Below the pieces are notes generated by a model, which searched no databases, was not told the DNA's origin, and saw only the letters and a list, made by a program, of their open reading frames with translations. Below are positions 1 through 8,990 of a stretch of DNA of 11,579 nt, one piece after another. Origin of the DNA: Chitinophagaceae bacterium. Its GTDB lineage: Bacteria > Bacteroidota > Bacteroidia > Chitinophagales > Chitinophagaceae. Each line of letters opens with the position of its first letter. The first letter of the stretch is position 1. The position numbers and the translations under genes are program-made. The DNA is taken from NCBI GenBank assembly GCA_947472635.1, contig CANJDY010000050.1:1-11579 (forward strand), read 5' to 3'.

Positions 1-1938
1 ATCAGTTTCGATCTTGTTGGAAATTATATTGTTCCATCAGTTTTTAGTTTGGATAAGAATAAGGGAATTGTTTTTTTTGACAGTGGTGTAGGTTCAACAT
101 TCGGTAGTGTTCACATTGTATCGTTGCCGATGCATAACCATACCTTGGATTCAGTAACTGTAAGGCTGGTAACTGAAGTGTATGATGCAAATGGTAAAAA
201 AGTGTTTGAATGTAAGGCTAGAAATATTTCAATGGCTGCTTATTCATCAATTAGTATAGGCGTTGATAGTACTGATGGCGGATCGGGTTTTAAAGACCCC
301 ATCCTTTGGTCTACCAACCATCCGTATTTATATAAAGTGGTTTCCTCTATTTATAAAAACAATCTTCTGTTGGATAAGGTGGTTACCCCTGTTGGGTTTC
401 GCCAATTTAATTTTGATAGTGAAAAGGGGTTTTTCTTAAATAAAATTCCATTGAAAATAAAAGGAGTTTGTCTGCACCACGACTTAGGAGCATTGGGTGC
501 AGCATTTAATGTTGCTGCAGCTAGAAGACAATTGTTGATATTAAAAAAAATGGGTTGTAATGCCATTCGCACTTCTCATAATCCGGTGGCACCTGAATTC
601 TTGGACTTGTGTGATAAAATGGGTTTTTTGGTGATGGAAGAGGCATTTGATATGTGGCAAAAGAAGAAGAACAAATTTGACTATTCAATTGATTTTAAAC
701 AGTGGCACAAAAGGGATTTGGAGGATATGATTCTAAGAGACAGGAATCATCCGTCCATTTTTATGTGGAGTATTGGCAATGAAATCAGGGAACAGTTTGA
801 CAGTTCCGGAATTTTCATTACAAGGGAATTGGTTTCTATAGTAAAAAAACTGGATCTTACCAGGCCGGTTACATCAGCCATTACAGAAACGGATACTGCT
901 AAAAACTTTATTTATCAGTCAAATGCATTGGATTTGCTGGGTTGGAATTACAATCATTTAATGTACCCCGATTTTTTAAAAAAATATCCTGGAAAAAAAT
1001 TCATTGCAGCAGAAACCAACTCTGCCATTGCCACTCGTGGCCATTATGATATGCCCTCCGATAGTGTTAGGACCTGGCCTGCAAAAGGTCAAAAGGAAAC
1101 TACCGAAGGTAATCCAGACCTCAGCGTTTCAGCATATGACAATGCCAAGGCATATTGGGGTAGTACCCATGAAGAAACCTGGAAGATCATAAAAAAATAC
1201 GATTTTTTATCGGGCCTTTTTGTTTGGTCAGGTTTCGATTACCTAGGAGAGCCAACCCCTTATCCATGGCCTGCGAGAAGTTCTTATTTTGGCATCATTG
1301 ATTTAGCAGGGTTTCCTAAGGATGTGTATTATCTATATCAAAGTGAGTGGACCAATCAACCGGTATTGCATTTATTTCCTCATTGGAATTGGCCGGCCGA
1401 TAAGGTAGTGGATGTGTGGGCATATTATAATAATGCCGATGAGGTGGAACTTTTTCTAAATGGAAAATCATTGGGTGTGCGAAAAAAGATGGGAGATCAA
1501 CTTCATGTAATGTGGAGGATTAATTATCAACCTGGCACCTTGCTAGCAATCTCTAGAAAAGATGGGAAGCAAGTGTTGTCAACGGAAATTAAAACTGCAG
1601 GAAAGGTTGCCTCCATTCGTATGCTCGCAGATAGAAATGTACTGATAGCAAATGGTGAGGACCTTTCGTTCGTAACTATTCAGCTGTTGGATGCTGCAGG
1701 AAATATTGTACCCACTGCTGATAATTTAGTTGAGTTAAAAGTCAAGGGGAATGGCTCAATTTCCGGTATGGATAATGGATCACCCACCAGTCTTGAATCT
1801 TTCCAATCGCCTTTTCACAAAGCTTTTAATGGGTTATGCCTGGCCATCATTAAGGGGGGTAATCAACCTGGGAAAATCATTGTTGAAGCAACTTCAAAAG
1901 GTATCCGCTCAAATTCTGTCAGCATCAGGGTTAAGTAG
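1..1938 (+). CDS. GH2-family glycoside hydrolase (beta-galactosidase/beta-glucuronidase type), 5' end missing
   Basis: Retaining glycoside hydrolase that would remove beta-linked galactose or glucuronic acid from oligosaccharides, probably in the periplasm. The frame is open from base 1 (645 codons seen), so the true start, signal peptide and most of the N-terminal sugar-binding domain lie to the left; the TTG at 49 is only an internal codon. Seen, in window codons: an Ig-like domain (about 30-130); a TIM barrel beginning near HHDLGALG (159-166) and RTSHNP (190-195); the acid/base Glu261 in SIGNEI; a likely nucleophile Glu338 in AAETN; and VWSGFDYLGE (408-417), typical of Bacteroidota GH2 enzymes. 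The C-terminus (about 455-645) looks like a DUF4982 domain followed by a GH2 C5-type Ig domain. Both catalytic glutamates are present, so the enzyme looks active. GH2 assignment is strong; substrate is not determined. It converges with the AraC gene and may belong to an upstream operon. Confidence 0.93.
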   Translation: MSFDLVGNYIVPSVFSLDKNKGIVFFDSGVGSTFGSVHIVSLPMHNHTLDSVTVRLVTEVYDANGKKVFECKARNISMAAYSSISIGVDSTDGGSGFKDPILWSTNHPYLYKVVSSIYKNNLLLDKVVTPVGFRQFNFDSEKGFFLNKIPLKIKGVCLHHDLGALGAAFNVAAARRQLLILKKMGCNAIRTSHNPVAPEFLDLCDKMGFLVMEEAFDMWQKKKNKFDYSIDFKQWHKRDLEDMILRDRNHPSIFMWSIGNEIREQFDSSGIFITRELVSIVKKLDLTRPVTSAITETDTAKNFIYQSNALDLLGWNYNHLMYPDFLKKYPGKKFIAAETNSAIATRGHYDMPSDSVRTWPAKGQKETTEGNPDLSVSAYDNAKAYWGSTHEETWKIIKKYDFLSGLFVWSGFDYLGEPTPYPWPARSSYFGIIDLAGFPKDVYYLYQSEWTNQPVLHLFPHWNWPADKVVDVWAYYNNADEVELFLNGKSLGVRKKMGDQLHVMWRINYQPGTLLAISRKDGKQVLSTEIKTAGKVASIRMLADRNVLIANGEDLSFVTIQLLDAAGNIVPTADNLVELKVKGNGSISGMDNGSPTSLESFQSPFHKAFNGLCLAIIKGGNQPGKIIVEATSKGIRSNSVSIRVK

Positions 1939-1948
1939 CTTTCGATAA

Positions 1949-2854
1949 CTAATCCTTTTTGATAGATCGATATTTGGTGGGCGACATGCCAATTACTTTT
2001 GTGAAACGCCTAGAGAAATAATGCGGGTCATCAAAGCCCATGGAAAATGCAATCTCTTTTACTGAGTGGTCTGTAAAATCGAGTTGTTGCGTTGCTTTCT
2101 GCATTTTCATCTGAATAAAATAATCAATAGGGGCATAGCCTGTCTGCTGTTTAAATAAATTCGAAAAACGGGATGTAGAATAATTGAATAAATTACTAAG
2201 TTCATTTAACACAATATTTTCATTCAGCCGGTCTTGCATGTATAGTATTGCACCTTCAATAGCATTTACTTTTTCTGGCTTCAATACAAAATGTTTGGAA
2301 TTGTAGATAAAAAGGGAAATAAAATGAAGTAAGCACATATTGGCAAATATCAGGTTGTCAATGCTATACCCCAACTCCAGTGATTTATAAATTTTAGAAA
2401 ACCCTGCAAAAATTTCATCACTCCCTTTTATATAAAATGGTTTGAAATGGGTCTGAATGGTATGCAACGAGTTGAAATAGGGTAGTTGTTCACCTCCGAA
2501 GTGAATCCAATAGATACTCCAGGGGTCATTTTGACTACTTCCATAGGAATGGGCTACATTTTGTGGTAAAATAAAGAACTCGTTGGCACCTACTTTGTAT
2601 TCCTTATCACCGATTTTGTACCAGCCGGCACCATCCACGCAATAAAATAGGAAATTTTCTGGTAGTCCTTTTTTTCGATTGGTATAGTGAGCTACTGCTT
2701 TTGGATAATAACCAAGGCTACAGACGTATAATTTATTCAGTAGGGGATTATTGGTTACCCTAGCTTTTAAAACTGGTTTTGGGATTTCAATTCTTTGTCG
2801 CCCTAAGCCATACCAAATGTTTTTATTCGACCCTGGGTTGTGTAAGCCTTCCAT
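1949..2854 (-). CDS. AraC-family transcriptional regulator with N-terminal cupin-like sensor domain
   Basis: One-component cytoplasmic regulator of 301 residues, the usual AraC length. Residues about 35-125 look like the AraC ligand-binding cupin: PENFLFYCVDGAGWYKIGDK, then a segment ending FFILPQNVAHSYG, then a WSIYWIHFGG strand. Residues about 205-299 form the double helix-turn-helix DNA-binding domain: first helix pair near VLNELSNLFNYSTSRFSNLF (215-234), second near VKEIAFSMGFDDPHYFSRRF (265-284), ending in the family-typical GMSPTKYR. No membrane segment or signal peptide is seen, so it is not a hybrid two-component (HTCS) regulator or a SusR-type sensor. The ATG at 2854 fits the sensor domain start. 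The gene is divergent from the DUF3826-susCD operon across 360 bp, which suggests it controls that operon; its ligand, perhaps a pectin-derived sugar, is inference. Confidence 0.93.
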   Translation of the reverse strand: MEGLHNPGSNKNIWYGLGRQRIEIPKPVLKARVTNNPLLNKLYVCSLGYYPKAVAHYTNRKKGLPENFLFYCVDGAGWYKIGDKEYKVGANEFFILPQNVAHSYGSSQNDPWSIYWIHFGGEQLPYFNSLHTIQTHFKPFYIKGSDEIFAGFSKIYKSLELGYSIDNLIFANMCLLHFISLFIYNSKHFVLKPEKVNAIEGAILYMQDRLNENIVLNELSNLFNYSTSRFSNLFKQQTGYAPIDYFIQMKMQKATQQLDFTDHSVKEIAFSMGFDDPHYFSRRFTKVIGMSPTKYRSIKKD

Positions 2855-3214
2855 TTCGGATATTTAATGGTATTGAATACATAAAAATAGGAAAATAATC
2901 CATCATTATGCTAAAAAATGACATTCTTTTAATGCGGTAAATAATTAATTTTACTTAATTAAATGTATAAGTGACTTTTAATTTATTATTTTAATATGTA
3001 ATGTATTATTGTTTTTTATTTTGAGCGCTTTAGTAATGTATTATCGTTGGATTTTTTTGGAGTAGTTTTTTTTTTGCTTTTGTATTTTAAAAGTCAAAAA
3101 TACATTTACAAAATATAATTGCTTGATTTGCCTTTACAGAAACCTTCTTAGTTTCTTTCGAATGGTACAGTTTTTTAAAATTACGAACAGAAGTTGATTG
3201 CTTAAATTAGTATT
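2855..3214. promoter_or_regulatory. AT-rich divergent intergenic region between the AraC gene and the PUL operon
   Basis: These 360 bases hold no convincing gene. They must contain the start signals for the AraC gene (leftward) and the PUL operon (rightward). No exact pair of Bacteroidota promoter elements (TTTG about 20 bases before TAnnTTTG) is visible. Single-mismatch -7-like octamers on the plus strand end at 3023, 3059, 3082 and 3130, but T-rich DNA makes these cheap. One exact TAnnTTTG on the minus strand (3102-3095) has no partner -33 element at the expected distance. The clearest structure is the 16-base direct repeat at 2998 and 3033. An AT-only inverted repeat (2945-2950 with 2957-2962) is probably composition. 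Confidence 0.6.
2998..3048. repeat. Direct repeat of 16 bases, candidate operator for the AraC-family regulator
   Basis: GTAATGTATTATTGTT at 2998-3013 and GTAATGTATTATCGTT at 3033-3048 match at 15 of 16 bases in the same orientation, 35 bp start to start (a little over three helical turns). A weaker third match, AATGTATAA, lies at 2962-2970. AraC-family proteins usually bind as dimers to direct-repeat half-sites near the promoter they activate, so the position between the regulator and its likely target fits an operator. The repeat is read directly; the role is inference, and low sequence complexity raises the chance of coincidence. Confidence 0.4.
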
Positions 3215-3904
3215 ATGAAATTTTTTCTAGTTTTTCATGCAGCCTTATTGTTGTTTACATTGCCTGTTATTTCGCAGGATATTGCTGTTATTCGGAAAAA
3301 TGCTGAAACCTACGACCAGACTATCTTTTCCCGTTCTAAGAAAATAGTAGATGCGTTAAGTATTGCGGACAGTTCACAGGCGATCAGGTTGATTGAAATC
3401 GTGTCGGATGAGTATAAAAATTTAAATAATATTTATTCTTTACGTGATGTTTTAGTTAAAATGAATAAGGAAAATTCAGCCTCTTTACAGAACGATTCGA
3501 TTAAAAATGAAATAAGCAAAATAATCGCTTTCACTTCTTTCAAAACGGATTCATTACATAAAATATACATATCAAAATTAGCTAAAAACTTGAATGCTCT
3601 GCAGGTAGATCAGGTGAAAGATGGTATGACTTATGGAATTGTGAAAGTTACCTATAATGGTTACAATCAAATGATTCAGACACTTACCGAAGTACAAAAA
3701 AAGCAAATTATGCTTTGGTTGGTGGAGGCTAGAGAATTGGCTATGGATGCAGAATCATCCGAAAAAAAGCACGCTTGCTTTGGTAAATATAAGGGTCGTA
3801 TTAATAATTACCTGTCAGCTGCAGGCTACGACCTCAAAAAAGAGGGGGAGGATTGGCAAAAACGAATCAAAGCTGCTGCAGACCAAAATAAACCATTGCA
3901 ATAG
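3215..3904 (+). CDS. DUF3826 family secreted protein
   Basis: Protein of 229 residues with a type I signal peptide (KFFLVFHAALLLFTLPVIS, cleavage near Gln21) and no lipobox cysteine, so a soluble periplasmic or secreted location is expected. The rest is mostly helical and charged. The conserved core matches what I recall of DUF3826: VDQVKDGMTYGIVKVTYNGY at 131-150, then EARELAMDAESSEKKHACFG (171-190) and KYKGRINNYLSAAGYDLKKE (191-210). DUF3826 genes occur in pectin-related PULs of Bacteroidota; I know of no established biochemical role. It is the first gene of the plus-strand operon, 57 bp before susC. The ATG at 3215 gives a complete signal peptide. It lacks the repeats or folds of known lyases and hydrolases, so an accessory, chaperone-like or binding role is as likely as catalysis. 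Confidence 0.85.
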   Translation: MKFFLVFHAALLLFTLPVISQDIAVIRKNAETYDQTIFSRSKKIVDALSIADSSQAIRLIEIVSDEYKNLNNIYSLRDVLVKMNKENSASLQNDSIKNEISKIIAFTSFKTDSLHKIYISKLAKNLNALQVDQVKDGMTYGIVKVTYNGYNQMIQTLTEVQKKQIMLWLVEARELAMDAESSEKKHACFGKYKGRINNYLSAAGYDLKKEGEDWQKRIKAAADQNKPLQ

Positions 3905-3961
3905 AATGTGCTGAACAATATATATGAGTGATTATTAATTTCTTTATAAACCAAATACTAT

Positions 3962-6900
3962 ATGATGTCCAAGTTCCTGTTTAAGAAGGTGCTACTCCTT
4001 CAATTGTTTCTTGTATTTAGTTGTATCCAACTGTTGGCCCAGACCAAAACAGTGAGTGGTACCCTAACAGATGCAGAAACCGGTAAGCCAATTCCGTCTG
4101 TAACCATTAATGTCAAGGGGAGTACCGTTAGTACATCTACTGATGAAAATGGTCATTACAGTATCAAGGTTCCCGCAAAAGAGTCCATTTTGAAGTTTTC
4201 CTCTGTTGGTTTTGCTTACAAAGAATTGAAGGTGGGGGATAGAACTACCCTAAGTTTCAGTTTGACAAAAGAGCAAAAAGCCATGGATGATGTGGTTGTG
4301 GTGGGGTACGGTTCTAAAAAGAGAGCCAATGTACTGGGTGCGGTGGCTAGTATAAAAGCAGAAGATATCGAAGATTTACCTGTAGCCAACTTGGGTACAG
4401 CATTGGTCAATAGGATTCCAGGCGTTGGTATAAGTGTGGCATCTGGTAAACCGGGTGCTCCTACCACGATCTCTATTAGAAATCCCACACTTTTTGCAGC
4501 TTCAGGAAAATTGGGACTTACAGCTGATCCACTCTATGTAATAGACGGGTTAACCATGACCAAACAGGATTTTGATAATTTGGATGCTAGTTTGGTAGAA
4601 ACCATTTCGTTTTTAAAAGATGCTTCTGCAGCCGTATACGGTGCAGCAGGTGCTAAAGGGGTTGTATTGGTTACTACTAAAAAAGGTAAACCTGGAAAGG
4701 CAAGGATTAGCTATTCGGGTTACTTTGGTACTTCTGATGCATCAAGTGAGCCAAAAGTATTATCTGCTTATGATCATGCTATAATGCTTAATGATGGTTA
4801 TGAATTAGCCAATGCAGCTGCAACCTCTAAATTTTCCCAAACCGACCTTGATTATTTGGCAAAAAATTCAATCCCTAGCTGGTATAGTCAAATGTGGAAA
4901 CCCTCTCAATTAACCCGTCACACGGTAAACGTGAGTGGTGGTACAGATAAGATTACTTTTTTTGCAGGCGGTAGTTATTATGATGAAGGGGGAAATTATG
5001 GAGATATCTCTATTAAAAAATATAGTATCCGATCTGGTATGAACGCGAAGGTTTCTGAAAGTGTGTCTGCTAGTATTAGTCTAAATACCGATTATTCAGT
5101 GAATGACAGAAATTCATTGAAAGGAGCCAGTGTTGATAATGAAGATTTAATGGCTAGAGCCATCTTTCTTACACCAGGATGGGTTCCCTTATTGGTAAAT
5201 GGCAAACCTAATAACTGGGCAAATGGTCCCAATCCTCCGGGAGCATGGAATCCAATTGGAATGTTTAATTCCGGTGGATATGAAAGGTCAAATTCTCAGG
5301 GCCTCAATTTAAATGCTACATTGGAATATAAGCCTCAATATTTAAAAGGCTTAACTGCAAAAGTGCAGTTTGGTAAAAATAATCGCTCAGGTACCAGCAA
5401 ACAATATTTCCCTTCCTATACGGTATATAATTTTACGAGGTTTGGACAAAACAGTTTATTGTTTTCTGATATTGCTACAAGCAGTCCTACTTCTAAAATC
5501 ACTAATACCGATAGATTGCAGGAAGGAACCAACTATAATAATAGTTATCAATTGATTAGTTCTCTTAATTATGCGAAAAGAATTAAGCGCCATGACATTG
5601 ATTTGTTATTGTTAACAGAGCAAACGGAAGGAGATAACAATAGTTATTTATTGTATAGAGATGGACAGCAAATTCCTGGTATAGACCAGATGTTTGCTTT
5701 CAATGCAACACCAACTACCGTTCAGTTAAATGGTGCCAATGAGTCGGGTAAACGATCTTATTTGGGTCGATTAAACTATTCTTTCAATAATAAATATTTA
5801 TTGGAATTCGTAGGTCGTTATGATGGTTCTGTGAATTTCCCTTCCGATAAACGATGGGGTTTCTTCCCTTCACTTGGTTTGGGATGGAGAATCAGTGATG
5901 AGAATTTTTTCCGTAACAATATTACCTTCATCAATACCTTGAAATTAAGGGCCAACGTAGGTTTGGTAGGCGAAGACAGGGTGCAGGGGTATCAATATAT
6001 TGCCCGATTTACTCAAACAACAGGAATGCTCTTTGGATCTACTGTTACCAATGGTTTAGATCCTAATATTTATCCTAACCCAGATATTACCTGGGAAAAA
6101 GCCAAAACCCAAAACTTTGGTTTAGATGCGACTTTCCTGAATAATAAATTTACTTTTTCAATGGATATTTGGAACCGTAATACCTATGATGGATTTGATG
6201 ATTTAGCTGCAGTAAGTTTGCCTTTTACGGTTGGTATCAGTGCAGGATTAAAGAATTACGGTATTCAAAATAACTGGGGATCTGAGTTTTCATTAGGCTA
6301 CAAAGGCTCTATCAGCAAAGATTGGAACTTCAATTTACAGGCTAACTTTGGTACATCCGACAACCAGGTCATTCAATCCTATTATAGTCCTAGTAAATTG
6401 GGAGGGATTACCGAGTACTCTGATATTATGATTGGTAAAAGTTCTAGCAAGTATAGTGGAAGTAACTACGGATACATATCCAAAGGTATATTGCGCACAC
6501 AGGCTGCTGTAGATGCAATACTTGCAAAAAATCCAAATTATAAAATTGGAGGTGCCAAGCCTCAAGTTGGATTTCTTGATTATGAAGATAGAAACAATGA
6601 TGGTGTGATTGATGACAAGGATATTGTTCCAATGTTTGAAAACATTGCCAGTAGATTTGGTTTCGGTTTCACTTTTGGTATTTCATATAAAACTTTCAAG
6701 TTTAATACCAACTTTAATTTATCTATTGGGGGTAAAAAGTTCTTTGATACAGAAGCAAGAAAAGTACCTACTACTACTCAATCTGCTCCTGATTTCTGGA
6801 AAGACCATTGGACTGCAGAAAATCCCAATGCAAAATATCCAAGGGCAGATGCTCCATTGGCAAAAGAGAATTCAACGTTTTGGGCTGTTGATGGTACAGT

Positions 6901-7108
6901 TAGCAGGGTTAATAATATGACCTTGTCTTACAGTGTACCAAAAAGATTTGCTGAAAAATACAAGGTTCCTGAATTTAGGGCATTTGTTTCGGGTACCAAT
7001 CTTTGGAACCTGATCAATCCTTTTGAATACAAGGATCCATCTACCGGTAGTTTTGCTGCTTATCCAACCTTAAGAACTATCTCTTTAGGATTAAATGTTT
7101 CTTTATAA
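3962..7108 (+). CDS. SusC-family TonB-dependent outer-membrane transporter
   Basis: Outer-membrane barrel that imports oligosaccharides using TonB energy, working as a complex with the SusD-like protein encoded next. The 1048 residues are normal for SusC. Order of parts: signal peptide (1-27, ending LLAQ); carboxypeptidase-D regulatory-like domain (about 29-104, with VSGTLTDAETGKPIPSVTIN); a TonB-box-like strand MDDVVVVGYG (108-117); plug domain (about 118-242) with LPVANLGTALVNRIPGVGIS and FLKDASAAVYGAAGAKGVVL; then the beta barrel, ending in the aromatic/hydrophobic strand TISLGLNVSL. An Asp/Asn-rich loop, EDRNNDGVIDDKD (875-887), resembles the calcium-binding-like loop common near the C-terminus of SusC proteins. 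Two consecutive ATG codons (3962, 3965) make the start ambiguous by one residue. Only 20 bp separate it from susD. Substrate is inferred from the neighbouring pectate lyase. Confidence 0.97.
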   Translation: MMSKFLFKKVLLLQLFLVFSCIQLLAQTKTVSGTLTDAETGKPIPSVTINVKGSTVSTSTDENGHYSIKVPAKESILKFSSVGFAYKELKVGDRTTLSFSLTKEQKAMDDVVVVGYGSKKRANVLGAVASIKAEDIEDLPVANLGTALVNRIPGVGISVASGKPGAPTTISIRNPTLFAASGKLGLTADPLYVIDGLTMTKQDFDNLDASLVETISFLKDASAAVYGAAGAKGVVLVTTKKGKPGKARISYSGYFGTSDASSEPKVLSAYDHAIMLNDGYELANAAATSKFSQTDLDYLAKNSIPSWYSQMWKPSQLTRHTVNVSGGTDKITFFAGGSYYDEGGNYGDISIKKYSIRSGMNAKVSESVSASISLNTDYSVNDRNSLKGASVDNEDLMARAIFLTPGWVPLLVNGKPNNWANGPNPPGAWNPIGMFNSGGYERSNSQGLNLNATLEYKPQYLKGLTAKVQFGKNNRSGTSKQYFPSYTVYNFTRFGQNSLLFSDIATSSPTSKITNTDRLQEGTNYNNSYQLISSLNYAKRIKRHDIDLLLLTEQTEGDNNSYLLYRDGQQIPGIDQMFAFNATPTTVQLNGANESGKRSYLGRLNYSFNNKYLLEFVGRYDGSVNFPSDKRWGFFPSLGLGWRISDENFFRNNITFINTLKLRANVGLVGEDRVQGYQYIARFTQTTGMLFGSTVTNGLDPNIYPNPDITWEKAKTQNFGLDATFLNNKFTFSMDIWNRNTYDGFDDLAAVSLPFTVGISAGLKNYGIQNNWGSEFSLGYKGSISKDWNFNLQANFGTSDNQVIQSYYSPSKLGGITEYSDIMIGKSSSKYSGSNYGYISKGILRTQAAVDAILAKNPNYKIGGAKPQVGFLDYEDRNNDGVIDDKDIVPMFENIASRFGFGFTFGISYKTFKFNTNFNLSIGGKKFFDTEARKVPTTTQSAPDFWKDHWTAENPNAKYPRADAPLAKENSTFWAVDGTVSRVNNMTLSYSVPKRFAEKYKVPEFRAFVSGTNLWNLINPFEYKDPSTGSFAAYPTLRTISLGLNVSL

Positions 7109-7128
7109 TAACAACCAAAATAATTGAA

Positions 7129-8937
7129 ATGAAAAATCATAAAATTAACCAGTTGAAAAAATATTCCTTTCTGTTAGCAGCGAGTTTGTTTTTTGCGGGT
7201 TGTACAAAAAATATTTTTGATAAAAAAGATTTGCAAGGCGTTGATCCAAATGTTTGGAACCTAGAAACTGCTGCCAATTTGTATGTCAACAAAACTTACG
7301 ACTTAGTAATGCCCAACTGGCCGTTACAAGCTGCAATGCACAATACATCCGACGAGTTCAATGGTGGAAATACTACCTTGCTGTATGGTCAACTAACGGA
7401 TAATAGTGTTACGGATATTTCTTCCAATAACACCAGCACCTCTAATAACCAGTACTTCACTATCCGAAGGGTCAATTTGGCCATTCAGGGTTTGGAAGCG
7501 GGCACTTTAGCTGACAATATTAAAGCCAAGTTAAAAGGTCAGATGTATTTTTTTAGGGCCTTTTTATATTTCAATTTGGTGAAATTGTATGGAGGCGTTC
7601 CATTGGTATTGAAATCACAGGATATCAATACGGATACACTGAATGTAGGACGAAGTAAAACCAGTGTTTGTATTCAGCAAATAGTCCGGGATTTAGACTC
7701 TTGTTATGGTTTACCCACTAGTTGGCCAGCAAGTACCGAAGGTGGAAAAATCACTAGAGGAGCTGCGATGGCTTTAAGGGGAAAAGTGCTGATGTATTGG
7801 GCAAGTCCACAGTTTAACCAAAGCAACGAATCTTCTCGTTGGGAAACAGCTTATCAGGCAAATAAAAAGGCTTATGATACCTGCTTGAGTCATGGCTATG
7901 ATTTAATTGCCAATTTTACTAAATTATTTGTTGATGAAACCTCTACAAATAAGGAGCGTATGATTTGGAGAACTTATGATAACATTTCTATTAATCCAGG
8001 AAGAGGAACCAATACAGAGAATATTGCTCGTCCACTTTCTGAAACTACCGGTGGTGGTGGAAGTTACCAGCCTACTTGGAATCTCGTACAAGCTTTTGTG
8101 ATGAATAATGGGTTGCCTATTACTGATCCTACTTCTGGCTATGATCCTATTTTATTCTGGAAAAATCGTGATCCTCGATTTGAGGCAACGATTGCCTATA
8201 ACGGAGGTACCTGGCCTTTAAGTGCCAAGACTGGCCGCAAACAATGGAACTATGTAGGTGTAGGAGAAGACAATGCCAACCAGTCTAAGACAGGTTTTTA
8301 TTGTAAGAAAATTTGTAATCCTGATATCAGTGCTACTGCAGCAGTATACAATAGTAATACCGGTGGTGGTAGCGGAATGGACTGGATTGAAATGCGCTTT
8401 GCAGAAGTGTTGTTAAATCTAGCGGAGAGTGCGAACGAATCGGGCCGTTTAGCTGAGTCACAAACCCTTGTTGCTAGATTACGTGCGCGTGCCGGTATAT
8501 TAGCTGGTGCCAACAACTATGGCTTGACTGCCGCTCCAGATTTACTTACCATGCGTGCTTTGATATTGAACGAACGCCAGGTTGAATTTGCAATGGAAGG
8601 AAAAAGATACGATGACCTTCGTCGCACCAGAACTTTCCATCTGTTGAATGGCACCACTCGTTTGGGCTACAAATGGACACCTAAAGCTCCCTTTACAGTA
8701 GCCAGTCTGGAGGCGCTTACTTTGGGATATAAACCAAGGGATACTATCAATATTAATAATGTGGCATCTTATTCGGCAGCGTTCACTACGGCTACGTTTC
8801 TTTTGGATACTACTACGCCGATTACATTCCCTGCCAATTATTATTTTTATCCATTGCCTACTAGTTTCCGTTTGTCAAGTATTTTGATTGAGCAAACCAA
8901 TGGATGGCCGGGTGGTTCATTTGATCCTTTGCAATAA
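7129..8937 (+). CDS. SusD/RagB-family nutrient-binding outer-membrane lipoprotein
   Basis: Surface lipoprotein that caps the SusC barrel and captures oligosaccharides. The 602 residues start with a lipoprotein signal ending in the lipobox FAGC (Cys25), followed by a lysine/aspartate-rich stretch (TKNIFDKKDL) that fits surface export in Bacteroidota. Seen: the SusD N-terminal helical region with KGQMYFFRAFLYFNLVKLYG (136-155), the typical helix followed by GGVPLV; later WIEMRFAEVLLNLAES, a hallmark helix; and NERQVEFAMEGKRYDDLRR (481-499), the conserved C-terminal SusD/RagB signature. It lies 20 bp after susC, surely co-transcribed. Aromatic residues are plentiful, but binding-site residues cannot be assigned from sequence alone. 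Confidence 0.97.
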   Translation: MKNHKINQLKKYSFLLAASLFFAGCTKNIFDKKDLQGVDPNVWNLETAANLYVNKTYDLVMPNWPLQAAMHNTSDEFNGGNTTLLYGQLTDNSVTDISSNNTSTSNNQYFTIRRVNLAIQGLEAGTLADNIKAKLKGQMYFFRAFLYFNLVKLYGGVPLVLKSQDINTDTLNVGRSKTSVCIQQIVRDLDSCYGLPTSWPASTEGGKITRGAAMALRGKVLMYWASPQFNQSNESSRWETAYQANKKAYDTCLSHGYDLIANFTKLFVDETSTNKERMIWRTYDNISINPGRGTNTENIARPLSETTGGGGSYQPTWNLVQAFVMNNGLPITDPTSGYDPILFWKNRDPRFEATIAYNGGTWPLSAKTGRKQWNYVGVGEDNANQSKTGFYCKKICNPDISATAAVYNSNTGGGSGMDWIEMRFAEVLLNLAESANESGRLAESQTLVARLRARAGILAGANNYGLTAAPDLLTMRALILNERQVEFAMEGKRYDDLRRTRTFHLLNGTTRLGYKWTPKAPFTVASLEALTLGYKPRDTININNVASYSAAFTTATFLLDTTTPITFPANYYFYPLPTSFRLSSILIEQTNGWPGGSFDPLQ

Positions 8938-8990
8938 ATAATCGGGTAGCAGATAAAAAAGTATACAGATTAATCAATAAAAAAAATACA

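Noticed and set aside
49..51. TTG codon as the start of the GH2 gene
   Set aside because: The frame is open back to base 1, and the GH2 family needs an N-terminal sugar-binding domain and a signal peptide that would lie further left. The gene is cut by the window edge.
2945..2962. Inverted repeat TTAATT/AATTAA as an operator or terminator
   Set aside because: It is made only of A and T in a very AT-rich stretch, with arms of six bases, so chance explains it.
3095..3102. Exact minus-strand TAnnTTTG as the AraC promoter
   Set aside because: No TTTG is found at the required distance upstream, and it would leave a leader of about 240 bases. Not strong enough to annotate as a promoter.
3177..3186. 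AAAATTACGA shared with 10017-10026, before both the DUF3826 and lyase starts
   Set aside because: A 10-base match in AT-rich leaders, at different distances from the two start codons (one overlaps the ATG). Too short to claim a shared regulatory element.
4216..4488. Antisense open frame of 90 codons inside susC
   Set aside because: It lies wholly opposite the conserved SusC plug region, has no recognisable domain and no start signal. The same holds for the other short frames inside the GH2, susC, susD, lipoprotein and lyase genes.
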